Source of the DNA: Chrysomallon squamiferum
Lineage: Eukaryota; Mollusca; Gastropoda; Neomphalida; Peltospiridae
Length of the DNA: 50,000 nucleotides
Assembly (NCBI GenBank): GCA_012295275.1
Contig: CM022668.1
Location: 1,848,137-1,898,136, forward strand
Direction of reading: 5' to 3'
Shown: piece after piece, positions 14,559 to 25,805 of the stretch
How positions within the stretch are numbered: position 1 is the first letter of the stretch
How the letters are laid out: every line of letters starts with the position of its first letter
Made by a program: the position numbers and the translations under genes
Notes under the pieces: model-generated
The model's database searches: none
Told to the model about the DNA's origin: nothing
The model's input: the letters and a program-made list of their open reading frames with translations, nothing else

Positions 14559-14936
14559 ATGTCGACGGTTTTCTTACATGTTGGTCAATGCGGCAATCAA
14601 GTTGGACGAAACTTCTGGAAACTCGTAAATCAAGATAAGAATGTGGAAAAAAGGTTTGTTTACAGTCGGTTGCCATATTGTATGTTCGTTCTATTAATTT
14701 CCTCCACATTGTTTGGGAAACCTAATTTTGTATATGTATAGTGTATGTAGACGCGTGTATATATATCTCTCTGTGTGTGTGTGCTTATATGTGTGCATGT
14801 ATGTATAAGAAAGAGAGAGCATTAATATCTAACAATACAAAACGTATTTCAAGTAATATAGTTTTATTATAAGATTAGTAAATATAATTTAAGTTTTATT
14901 TTAATACATAAAATTTTATGATTCATTGATTGCAGG

Positions 14937-14972
<36 letters not shown>

Positions 14973-17900
14973 TCTTTTTTTTTTAATGATTACAAGGATG
15001 AACCATGAAGTACATAAATATGAAATCTGATTTCAGTGCGACCTTTTTGGACAGTGGAAAGCTGCAGAGATCTGTACATGTTGATAGTGAACCAAAAGTT
15101 GTCAACACTTTACTTAATAACGGCGGAAATCGGATCAGGTAAAACTTATTTTATTTAAATTTTTATGACGTCATTCACACGTCACAGGGAACATAAAACA
15201 TAAATTAGTTTGTATAGTGTAAAATGATTCATACTCAACAGCAGACGTACAAATTCTAATTTACAAAATTTTTTTTTTTTAAGGAATTTATATTAAAATT
15301 TTAATTCATATTTGTTTAAATGCACTACAACATAACTTATTAGAAGTTATTAGGCATTAATTGTTTAAAAATTTTAAACAAAAAACATTAATTACATACA
15401 CAACCCATCTGCGTATGCATGCGTGTGTGTGTGTCCCTGTGTGTGCGTATATATGTATTTTGTAGAACAATGGCATGATTGGGAAATATATACACAAAGG
15501 AAAATTTGATATAGGTTACCCTTTCTGCAATGAACTACAGAGACATTATTTTTGATCTTTTGTTGTAACAGTTTTGATTTGTAAAAATATAATAAGAAAA
15601 AAGGAAAATAATGGGTAACAAAATAAAATAAATGAATTATGACATAAATATATTAAAAACATTAAAAAACAAGAACTAGAAAATGAAAAAGAAAATCAAA
15701 TTTAAATTTTAAAAAGTTCAAATATGAAATCTAAAGAGAAAAAAGAAATAGAAATTAGAATAAAAACTAGGAGAGAACAGAAATAAAGAAGAAAACAAGA
15801 AATATAAGACAGAATTTCTTGACATTCTATCTTATATTTCTTGTTTTCATAACAGTTGTTTTATTTTTTATTTTATATTATTCCTGAGTTGTTTTTTGTT
15901 TTTTAAAATGTCTTGAAGCTCATGATTTGAAATAATTTGTTATTTGTAGAAAATCTGGAGTGAAAGTAAATTATGTTTATTTTAAATTTAGACAGTACAT
16001 TTTATTTATTCTTACAGAAAGGAATATTTTAATTATTATTATTGTTGTTGTTATTACTACTACTACTGCTACAACTACTACAACTACTACTGCTGTAACT
16101 ACTACTACTACAACTACTACAGCTACTACTACTACTACTGCTAGTGCTACTACTATTACTACTACGACTACTGCTAGTGTTACTACTATTACTCAGCATT
16201 TAAACACATTTTGGAAAGTCTAAGAAAGTTTTGGAAATTCATCACAGTGTTTTCCAGGACCTTAAATGTTTTGGTAAATCAAGTTTTGTTACCTTGGTTA
16301 TGGAAAAGTTATGGAAAATTATGTCCTTGCCATAAATAAAATGTAAGAAAAATTGGTTTGTTTCTCCAATATTTAGCCCCAAAAACAAATGACCTGTTTT
16401 TGCCACTATAATGAGCTGCTGTTATAGTGTAGCCAAAGAAAATAGTACCATTTTGGTAGTGGTTCTGTTATAGCCTTCTCCCAAAAGATTAACTCAAGCT
16501 GTGTCAGAAATGAGGTGCCTAGCCAAAAAAAATGGTTTGACTAAATCTAGTAGTTCAGGAAGAATACCTTGAAATTGAGGTTACAAACTGTGAAATGAAA
16601 AAACTGAGAGAGAATCCAACTGATAATTCAGGCCACAAACTAGTAAGGAACAGGATTTGGGGCATTTTAAACACATGGGTTTATTAATTAAAAAAGAAGA
16701 AAGGAACACAACAATTTTTAGTGAGGCAGTACTTCTGTATTCATAATTCTGACAATATGCCTTACATATGATCATAGTCATGTCCACTCTAAGAATAAAA
16801 CTACATTAATTTTTTGTTGTTACTAGTAATACCACATAGCTTAGTCATGTCTAAAAACTGAAAAAAACACTTTGTTGTGTTTCAGTTTTCTTGGAAATGG
16901 TTTTGGAAATTTGGATTTGTGGGCTGTGGAAAGTTTTGGAAAAGTTATGGAAATTTTGACAGCCCAAGGAAACCTAATTACTACTTTTAGTGTTACTCCT
17001 AGCACTATTACTACTACTATTACCACCACTACTATTACTACTATTATTACTAGCAATATTACTGCCAATACTATTATTATTTTTATTACTACTACTACTG
17101 CTGTTACTATTGTTATTATTGCTAGTACTACTGCTGTGACTCCTACTACTGCTGCTATGATTATTTTATGTTTTGTTGTTGTTACAGAAAGAAAAATGTT
17201 ATATCAGGGAAGAGGGGGAGAGGATCAAACTGGGCGATGGGTTTGTTAAATTATATTATTTATTATTCACAGCTATACTGCAGTAAAAAACACACACACA
17301 CCTCAAAAATTATATATTTGATGAGAAAATCAACATTCATGGTGTTTTTACTAATTAGTAAACTGGGCTTGTTTTTATACAGTTTATTTAAACTGTTTTG
17401 CAATAAATAAATAAAAATCGTCATCACCATCATCATGTCATCAAATAATTTTATATACTGTTTTGAATTTTTGAAACTATTTTTTCTTTTCTTTCCCTTT
17501 ATTTTAAATGTACCTCAGATATTGACTATAAAGATTTTATTCTGATAAAATTTGCCCAGAAATGTTTTTATTTATAATAAAATGTTTTACGCAGATTTTA
17601 TTACATATGTTTATTTAGTTTCAAATTTTAATGTATAATTATGATTTAGACTGATAGAAGTAATTTTATTTATTAAACTTTATTTATTTATAATTTTATT
17701 TAATTTTCAGTTTTTCAGATAATGAAAGTTAAAAACTTTTATTTTAATTTAAGGTTATTATGGTTTACAAAGCATGGGAGACAACTCTATTGTGGAAACT
17801 ACAATGGAGTCTGTGAGACAGGAAATTGAAAGGTTTGTGATTTTAAGAATACTTGTGGTGATTCAACCAAATAATTTATTTTATATCCTTTCAAATAAAA

Positions 17901-20900
17901 TTGCTATATCTCTGAGAGATCCTTTTTTAAATTTATTTATTTATTATTTTTTAATAGTTTTTCAATTTTTAATTTTTTATTTATTACTTTTTAATAGTTT
18001 TTTTTATTTTATTTAATATTTATTATTAGCAAACAAGAGGTTCTACTTCAAACAAATTCAAATTCAAATTCAAATTCAAATTAAATTATATATATATAAA
18101 GATATATTGATAGATAGACAGACAGATTTTATAGATAGATAAAAATAAAAGAAGATATTAGTAATTATAATTATTTACAATTATATAATGTTTTTTATAT
18201 TTAATTTTATAGTCTTTATTTTCTTGTCATTATTTTTATCATCATTATTATTTGCTTTTAAATTTTTTTTTATTGTATTATTGCTGTTGTTGTTATTATT
18301 GTTGTTTTTGCTATATCATTACTCTGTTGTTGTTATTGTTATTGTTATTATATTTATTTTTGTGTTACTGCCATTGTTAATATTTTTATTATTATTATTT
18401 TTGTTGTTAATATATTTATTACTGTGTTACTGTCATTGTTATTATTATTGTTGTTGTTGTTACTGTTATTAATGTTATTGTTATATTACAGGTGTGATAA
18501 TTTTTCTGGGATTGTTCTGATGCACAGTTTAGCAGGTGGAACAGGCTCAGGTGAGAATTGTACCTGTTTTTAGCTACAGTTTGAAATAACAAATGTCACA
18601 ACAGATATTTTCATTATGGTGTTCTTTTTCTTCTTGTGTCTGTCCTGTCACTGTGTTTGATGCTACTTTGCTGTGTTTATATGTTGTTTTTGACATTTAA
18701 TATGTTGTGTTATTACTTTTGATGTGATATGTTATGTTTGATGTGTTGTGTTAATTTTATATGTTTATATTACATTTGATGTTATTTTGTAATATTTGAT
18801 GTGTTGTTTTATTACATTTGATATTCTGATCATAACATTCAAAGTGTTGTGTTATAACTTTTGATGTATTGTGTTATTATATTTAATGTAATTGTGTAAT
18901 AACATTTGATGTGTTGTATTATTCCATTTGATGTGTTATATTATTACATTTGATGTATTCTGATATAGCATTTGATATTTTATGTTGTAACACTTGATAT
19001 TTTATGTTGTAACATTTGATATTTTATGTTTTAACATTTGATGTGTTATATTATTAGATTTGATGTGTTGTGTTGTTACATTTGATGTGTTGTTGTGTTT
19101 ACTTTCAGGACTTGGTTCTGTGCTGTGTGAGAGTCTGCGGGACGACTACCCGCTCAACTTCGTCACAAGTTGTGTGATCAGCCCGTGCAGCACTGGCGAG
19201 TCCCCTCTACAGCACCACAACTCTGTGTTAGCTCTGTCACACCTACACAGGTGAGTCCCCTCTACAGCACCACAACTCTGTGTTAGCTCTGTCACACCTA
19301 CACAGGCGAGTCCCCTCTACAGCACCACAGCTCCGTGCTAGCTCTGTCACACCTACACAGGCTCTCCCTCTACAGCACCACAACTCCACACACCTACACA
19401 GGTGTGTCTACAGCACCACAACTCCGTGCTCTCTGTCACACCTACACAGGCGAGTCCCTCTACAGCACCACAACTCTGTGTTAGCTCTGTCACACCTACG
19501 CAGGCGAGTCCCCTCTACAGCACCACAGCTCCGTGTTAGCTCTGTCACACCTACACAGGTGTGTTAGCTCTGTCACACCTACACAGGCGAGTCCCCTCTA
19601 CAGCACCACAACTCCGTGTTAGCTCTGTCACACCTACACAGGTGTGTTAGCTCTGTCACACCTACACAGGCGAGTCCCCTCTACAGCACCACAACTCCGT
19701 GCTAGCTCTGTCACACCTACACAGGCGAGTCCCCTCTACAGCACCACAACTCCGTGCTAGCTCTGTCACACCTACACAGGTGTGTTAGCTCTGTCACACC
19801 TACACAGGCGAGTCCCCTCTACAGCACCACAACTCCGTGCTAGCTCTGTCACACCTACACAGGCGAGTCCCCTCTACAGCACCACAACTCCGTGCTAGCT
19901 CTGTCACACCTACACAGGCGAGTCCCCTCTACAGCACCACAACTCCGTGCTAGCTCTGTCACACCTACACAGGCGAGTCCCCTCTACAGCACCACAACTC
20001 CGTGTTAGCTCTGTCACACCTACACAGGCGAGTCCCCTCTACAGCACCACAACTCCGTGTTAGCTCTGTCACACCTACACAGGCGAGTCCCCTCTACAGC
20101 ACCACAACTCCGTGTTAGCTCTGTCACACCTACACAGGTGTGTTAGCTCTGTCACACCTACACAGGCGAGTCCCCTCTACAGCACCACAACTCTGTGTTA
20201 GCTCTGTCACACCTACACAGGCAAGTCCCCTCTACAGCACCACAACTCCGTGTTAGCTCTGTCACACCTACACAGGTGTGTTTTACATGTGTAATTTATA
20301 CACTACAGCACCACAACTCTGTGTTAGCTCTGTCACACCTACACAGGTGTGTTCTACATGTGTAATTTATACACTACAACACTACAACTCCGTGCTAGCT
20401 CTGTCACACCTACACAGGCGAGTCCCCTCTACAGCACCACAACTCCATGCTAGCTCTGTCACACCTACACAGGCGAGTCCCCTCTACAGCACCACAACTC
20501 CATGTTAGCTCTGTCACACCTACACAGGCGAGTCCCCTCTACAGCACCACAACTCTGTGTTAGCTCTGTCACACCTACACAGGTGTGTTCTACATGTGTA
20601 ATTTATACACTACAACACTACAACTCCGTGCTAGCTCTGTCACACCTACACAGGTGTGTTAACTCTGTCACACCTACACAGGTGTGTTTTTCATGTGTAA
20701 TTTATACACTACAACTCTGTTAACTCTGTGTTAACTCTGTCACACCTACACAGGTGTGTTAGCTCTGTCACACCTACACAGGTGTGTTCTACATGTGTAA
20801 TGTATACACTACAACTGTGTGTTAACTCTGTCACACCTAAACACATCAGTTTTACAGATATTGTGATGTTTATTACAGATATATGAAATATATTAGATAT

Positions 20901-22181
20901 TGTTATAACAGATATTGTGATGTATGTTAGATATTGTGATATATATTACAGATATTGTGATATCAGACACTATGATATGTTACAGGTTCTGTGATGGGGT
21001 GATACTGTTACACAATGATGAGGCACTGATGAGGTTGAAGAAAACATCTGATGCCAGTGTTTCCTTTGATGACATCAACAAACACATGGCATCCAGTCTT
21101 TGTGGAATTTTTCTACCTACAGATACACTCATGTCAAAAAAGTAAATATTTTAATTTATTAACAACTTTTTTTATTTATTAATATGAAAAGTATAATTTA
21201 ATTTTGATTTATGTCAAAAAAGTAAATTTAGCAAAATAATGTGTAAAACATATAAATATAAAATAACTTCATTTTGGACTTCACCAATTAACTTATTTTG
21301 ATTATTAATTAAACTTCAGATGTCTTATCTTAATTTTCATCTCATACCCAGTTTAAGAACTAAGACACTAACACCATCCAGGTTTTAGGAACAAAACTGT
21401 CTCAAATAGGATAGATCTGCAGTGAGCAAGTCTAAAACTTTCTATAAAGTGTCCATTATATAGTTCAAGGGAAAGCACTCTAACATGACTACAAACAAAA
21501 GTCTTGTGTGATGTAGGCCTGACAGTAAATTCTAGTCACATAGTAGTAAGGATCATTTACAAGCAGTTTTGCTTAAACAGGAAAATAAATATTTAAAATG
21601 AAAATTGATTTTCTACTTTATTGATTTTGAAATTCAATTATAAATATTTTCTAGTGGTTATAGTCATGGTTTGAAATTCTGTTTTATAATTTGTTTTTGC
21701 TATAAAATTTAGTTTGTAAACATCTTTAATGGTTATAGGCCTTTTTTTTTTTTTTTTTTTTAAAATGTAAATTAAAAATAAATATTTTCTAGTGGATACA
21801 GCACAGGTCTGGAGCCGTTTGAAATGTTGCGTGTTGTGTGTCCGATGCCTGCGTGTAAATTTGTACATCTTCAACACCACAGCAAGAAGTAAGTGAAAAC
21901 AGTGTGTCACTAGACTGTAAATATATGAAAATTAGTAAATTATAAACATTTTCTTTTTCTTTTGAATGTTTGCATTCATTTTTTTTTTTGTTTTTTTTAT
22001 ACACATTGTTTTTTATAAATATGTATATGTGTGCATCTATACAGACACACACACACACATACACACATATATTTATAATATATACACATACACATACATA
22101 TGTATGTATCATATCTGTGTGTGTGGTGTGTGTTGTGTGTGTCTCAACTGAGTTCTTTTGGTTCTTTGGTATATAATAATA

Positions 22182-22241
<60 letters not shown>

Positions 22242-24059
22242 TTTACAATATAGGAAGTCATCCTGGATGGATCTCACTAAAGAAACGTTACAAAAACTGA
22301 GAAAATTTGACTCTCAGGGAAAACCTGTATCTTTTACAAATTTTTATAACTTTTTACTTCTTTCTGTTTCTAGTGTTTACATGCAGTTACTAAGTTAGTT
22401 CTATACTATGTGTTAAATATATTTGTATATCTGTACTCTCAGTACTTCATCACCACACACACTCATAAACACACTAACAGTACAATATTGATGTTGATGT
22501 TGTTGATGTTGTCTTTAACAAAACAAGTTCAGCAGTCTGTCTAATGTTGTTGTTGCTCGTGGTGGACAAGATAAACAAGAATTACGTCAACAACAACAAC
22601 ACTTACGAGCTAAAGTACACACATCCTACAACTGTGTCAAGTGGAACCCATGTCCAGTAGATGTCTGGACAGGTCAGTTTACATACACACATTCACACAT
22701 ACACACACATTCACACATACACACATTCACACATACACACACATACACACATTCACACATACACACATTCACACATGCACACATTCACACATACACACAT
22801 TCACATTCACACTCACACATTCACACACTTTCACACATACACACATTCACACACACTCATTCACACATACACATACACACACAGTCACACACATACACAT
22901 ACACACATTCATACATTCACATACACACTCACAGTCACACACATTCACACACGCATTCACACACACATTACACACATACACACACACATACACACATTCA
23001 CACATACACACATGCACACATTCACACATACACACATTCACATTCACACACACATTCACACACATACACACACATTCACACACTTTCACATACACACATT
23101 CACACACTATACACACATAAACACAGTCACATTTCATACACACACACAAACAATACACATTCAAACACACTCACATAGTCACACACATTCACACACAAAT
23201 TCATACACACACATTCACACATACACACACATAAAGAACATTTCATATAAACAACAGCAAACTTACAGACACTCAGAGACAAATACACAGACTAAACATG
23301 GATGTAATTACATCACTTTTTATATAATTATATGTTGTTATTTTTTAAAATTAGCAGCAATAATGTAAATAGGTAATTTTGTTTATTTTTAGCCAGCAGT
23401 AACAACACAAAAGAATCAATGTCGCTGACAGTTGCATCTAACTACAGCAGCATCGTTGAACATCTTGAAAGTGTTTTAAAAAAATCAAAAACTATGTTGG
23501 ATGCTGGGGCTTATCTACACTGGTACTGGAAGTATGGACTCACAAAGGTATTTGTGAAATATTGAAATTTTAATTGTTTCACAAAGATATTTGTGAAATA
23601 TCATTACTATTTTAATTGTCTCAGAAAGTAGTTGTGAAATATCATTACTATTTTAAGTGATATACAAAAATATTTTTAAAATATTATTTTTAAAAAATGA
23701 TTTACTGGTTTGTCTCACAGATACTTGTAAAATATTATTTTTTAATTGTGTAATAAAGGTATTTGTAAAATTTTATAATTTAGTTAATTTTTGAAATGTT
23801 AAAGTTTTGTTTATATGTCAAGTTTGGGCAACATACAAGTGTAAAATGTAATATATAGAAATGTTTAATTCTTTTTCAGTAGTAATTGCTGAGGAAATTT
23901 TAATATTAATTCAGTTGATAATTCCATTTTTGTTTGACATCAATATTCCAATATGATTCTATTTAATTAAAATTCTGTTTTTAATTCCAGGATGCTTTTC
24001 ATGAATCATTTGAAACTTTACAAACTGTGATTGATGATTACAAATCAGCTGTGATCTGA
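14559..24059 (+). CDS. TUBD1: delta-tubulin, 12 coding exons
   Basis: Exons read from frame and GT-AG sites: 14559-14653, 15037-15138, 17188-17240, 17754-17832, 18492-18550, 19109-19250, 20986-21141, 21793-21888, 22254-22326, 22528-22672, 23393-23547, 23991-24059. Phases agree at every join and the total is 1224 nt, 407 aa (human protein 453 aa). Seen: the N-terminal tubulin motif GQCGNQ (residues 9-14), the nucleotide-binding AGGTGSG (124-130, split by intron 5), HVDSEPKVV, NSVLALSHLHR and the C-terminal helix. The match is to delta-tubulin rather than alpha, beta or gamma (for example SNYSSIVEHLESVL and a short tail without an acidic end). Delta-tubulin is a centriole and basal-body tubulin needed for triplet microtubules, so the owner is a ciliated or flagellated animal. 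Uncertain: about 20 residues after exon 1 and about 25 residues between exons 9 and 10 are missing relative to human, so a small exon may be overlooked; the exon 9 donor (CCT|gtatct) is weak. Several exon borders are tandemly copied into introns. Confidence 0.93.
15791..15848 (+). other. 24-of-25-bp hairpin in TUBD1 intron 2
   Basis: Arms at 15791-15815 and 15824-15848 are reverse complements except one position, with an 8-nt loop (ttcttgac). A purine-rich tract precedes the first arm. It could be a foldback element or a small-RNA precursor; no function is shown. Confidence 0.8.
16030..17165. repeat. ACT-rich trinucleotide blocks in TUBD1 intron 2
   Basis: Blocks at 16035-16200 and 16975-17165 of imperfect ACT/ATT/GCT units, split by the 775-bp stretch described separately. 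The second block ends about 20 bp before exon 3. Confidence 0.85.
16200..16975. mobile_element. possible element inserted in an ACT-rich array
   Basis: A non-simple stretch of about 775 bp sits between two similar (ACT)n-rich blocks (16040-16200 and 16975-17160). Both its ends carry related ttttggaaagttttggaaa motifs. This looks like an insertion into a microsatellite, but I see no coding capacity and cannot prove mobility. Confidence 0.4.
18690..19100. repeat. degenerate 20-25 bp repeat before TUBD1 exon 6
   Basis: Many variants of taacatttgatgtgttgtgt with slowly changing sequence, running up to the acceptor of exon 6. Confidence 0.8.
19251..20850 (+). repeat. minisatellite grown from the end of TUBD1 exon 6 and its donor site
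   Basis: The last 50 nt of exon 6 plus the first 5 nt of intron 6 form a 55-bp unit repeated in tandem. Shorter 28-bp units (gtgtgttagctctgtcacac...) and a longer variant holding ttctacatgtgtaatttata are mixed in. I count about 17 units that begin GCGAG (or GCAAG) and about 12 that begin GTGTG. Each unit holds an acceptor-like tract (cccctctacag) and a donor-like border (cctacacag|g). Only the true exon border has GTGAGT. Confidence 0.95.
20848..20985 (+). repeat. short tandem repeat leading into the TUBD1 exon 7 acceptor
   Basis: Several copies of a unit near ttacagatattgtgat run up to exon 7, whose own border reads gttacag|GTTCTGTGAT. The true acceptor looks like the last member of the array. 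Confidence 0.6.
21221..21495. mobile_element. dispersed repeat, copy A (TUBD1 intron 7)
   Basis: About 270 bp that align by eye, in the same orientation, with 25404-25625. Shared blocks include agtaaatttagcaaaataat, cttcagatgtct, actaacaccatccag, ggatagatctg, ctataaagtgtcc and ttcaaggga. No open frame and no clear terminal repeats, so a non-autonomous element is likely. It follows the copied exon 7 donor directly. Confidence 0.7.
22679..23235. repeat. CA-rich array in TUBD1 intron 10
   Basis: Irregular mixture of acacacattcacacatac units. It begins within 10 nt of the exon 10 donor and leaves long Thr/His open frames on + that are not genes. Confidence 0.95.
23538..23790 (+). repeat. degenerate tandem copies of TUBD1 exon 11 donor
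   Basis: The border ctcacaaag|gtatttgtgaaat is followed by ttcacaaagatatttgtgaa at 23577, ctcagaaagtagttgtgaaa, and weaker copies including taataaaggtatttgtaaaa near 23750. Spacing is about 45 bp for the first copies. Confidence 0.75.
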
Positions 24060-24440
24060 GTGGCCTAGATGAGCTTTTCATGTGAAGATTTGAATGATCT
24101 AGATGAGAATGTTCTTCATGTGGAAGGAGGTAAAGAATTTCTAGGCCACTGCCCAGGTAAAGAATGTTCAGTCATGGGAAGGAGGTAAAGAATGTTCTCA
24201 GAAAATGTTCTAGAACAGAATGTTCTAGTCATGGGAAGGAGGTAAAGAATGTTCTAGTCATGGGAAGGAGGTAAAGAATGTTCTAGTCAAAAGGTTTCTA
24301 GTTTGAAGAGGTACAAAATAAAAGGAGGTACAGAATGTTCTACACACAGAAGGAAGGAATGTTCCAAGTCAAGAATTAAACTAAGACATGATATAACAAC
24401 TGTATGTTACAGGTGTGAATAAAATTCTTATTTGACACCA
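24060..24440 (+). other. TUBD1: TUBD1 3' untranslated region with poly(A) signal and minisatellite
   Basis: After the TGA at 24057-24059 comes an untranslated stretch with a tandem repeat of about 29-31 bp (roughly 24120-24340; core gaatgttctagtcatgggaa, about five uneven copies). AATAAA at 24418-24423 is the likely poly(A) signal, so the repeat should be in the mature mRNA. Confidence 0.7.
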
Positions 24441-24973
24441 CTTCTGATTATTAATATATATACTTTGTTATTCTGTACAAGTTAAAATTTAATCAGTATA
24501 AATGATTTAATTTTTTTTGTATATATACTGAATGTAAAAGCATTCTATTTAAAATGGATGAAACTGATTGTAATACAGAAGAAAAAAAAAACACCCAATA
24601 AATAATAATAATAATAGTAATAATTATAAAATCTGAACAAAAATATCTAACAACATATTTTTATTCATTGTGTCATATCAACATTTAACACACACTCTTA
24701 ATATTTAAATAACATGTTATTTACTTTAGTCTTCAAACCTCACAAAGAAATAAATCTTTATAAAATTTTACATCATATATTAAATAAACACCAAAAAATA
24801 CATTATTAAGACAAAAAATGTTTAGCAATTTTGTAAATTTTCTTTAACAAAAATGGTGATTTCCAAAATAAAATACTGAATTTAAATAATTATTTATCAC
24901 TTTAATAATAAAAGGTTTCAGTACAAATGTAAATACACTCGTTTCACCCTGATCATTCAAGTAGAATGTAACT

Positions 24974-25034
24974 TTACTTGAGATGAAATATCAGATATTT
25001 AAAAAAGTATATACTTGTATTTCATCTCAAGTAA
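24974..25034. other. perfect 17-bp inverted repeat between convergent genes
   Basis: TTACTTGAGATGAAATA at 24974-24990 and its exact reverse complement at 25018-25034, with a 27-nt loop. It lies between the poly(A) signals of TUBD1 and PITRM1. Confidence 0.85.
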
Positions 25035-25403
25035 TACACAGTTCAATACATCTAAAAGAAATAATATGAACACAAAGATTTTGATGCGTTTTTTCTTGAG
25101 TAGTAATATTCCAAATCCAAAACAAAACTAAATATTATTAAAAATAACTGTCTAATTGTCTAATGCTGTTATCAAAAACTGATTTAGTGCACCTGTACCT
25201 GTCAGATCCTGCACTTTTAATATAAATTTTATAAAAATGATTATACATCAACCACAACAAGTTTTTTATTTTAAGTTTAGTGCAAATTTCAATATCTGGT
25301 AATAATAATATTAATAATAACAACACTAAAAATAACACTAAAAACAAACAAAAAATAAAGCAAAACAAATTCTTAAAGATCAAATAGCACATTGTTACTG
25401 TAG

Positions 25404-25625
25404 AAAGTAAATTTAGCAAAATAATCTGTAAAATATATAATAAGTTGTTTTGGGACTTCATTGATTAAATTTCAGATGTCTCATCTTAACTCTGATAACA
25501 CACTAACACCATCCAGATGTTAAGAGCAAAACTGCCTCAACCTGGATAGATCTGACTAAACAAGCCTAAAGCTTACTATAAAGTGTCCGTTACATAATTC
25601 AAGGGAGATCACTCCAATTACTATA
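25404..25625. mobile_element. dispersed repeat, copy B (between TUBD1 and PITRM1)
   Basis: Second copy of the element seen at 21221-21495, somewhat shorter through small deletions. It ends near caagggagatcactcc, a motif form that I associate with common molluscan repeats (from memory, not checked). Confidence 0.7.
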
Positions 25626-25721
25626 AAGTTAGGATCAGATAATTTGCTACAATAATAATGAGGAGGAGCACAAGAAGAAGAAGAAGATAATAATAATAAT
25701 AATAAATTCTTTAGAACAATT

Positions 25722-25727
25722 TTTATT
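25722..25727 (-). other. PITRM1: PITRM1 poly(A) signal
   Basis: The plus strand reads TTTATT (AATAAA on the gene strand), about 80 nt past the PITRM1 stop codon. It is the first canonical signal after the stop. Confidence 0.6.
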
Positions 25728-25805
25728 TAATTATATGTTCTTTTGGGATTGTCTCTATTATTGATTAAGTTAGACATATTTTAAAACCTATTTGGTGTTT
25801 TAAAA

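Noticed and set aside
19251-20850. CRISPR-like array of repeats and spacers
   Set aside because: Units are continuous tandem copies of exon 6 sequence without unique spacers, and the DNA is from an animal.
22641-23368. Long open frames rich in Thr and His
   Set aside because: They are translations of the CA-rich array in TUBD1 intron 10 and have no conserved content.
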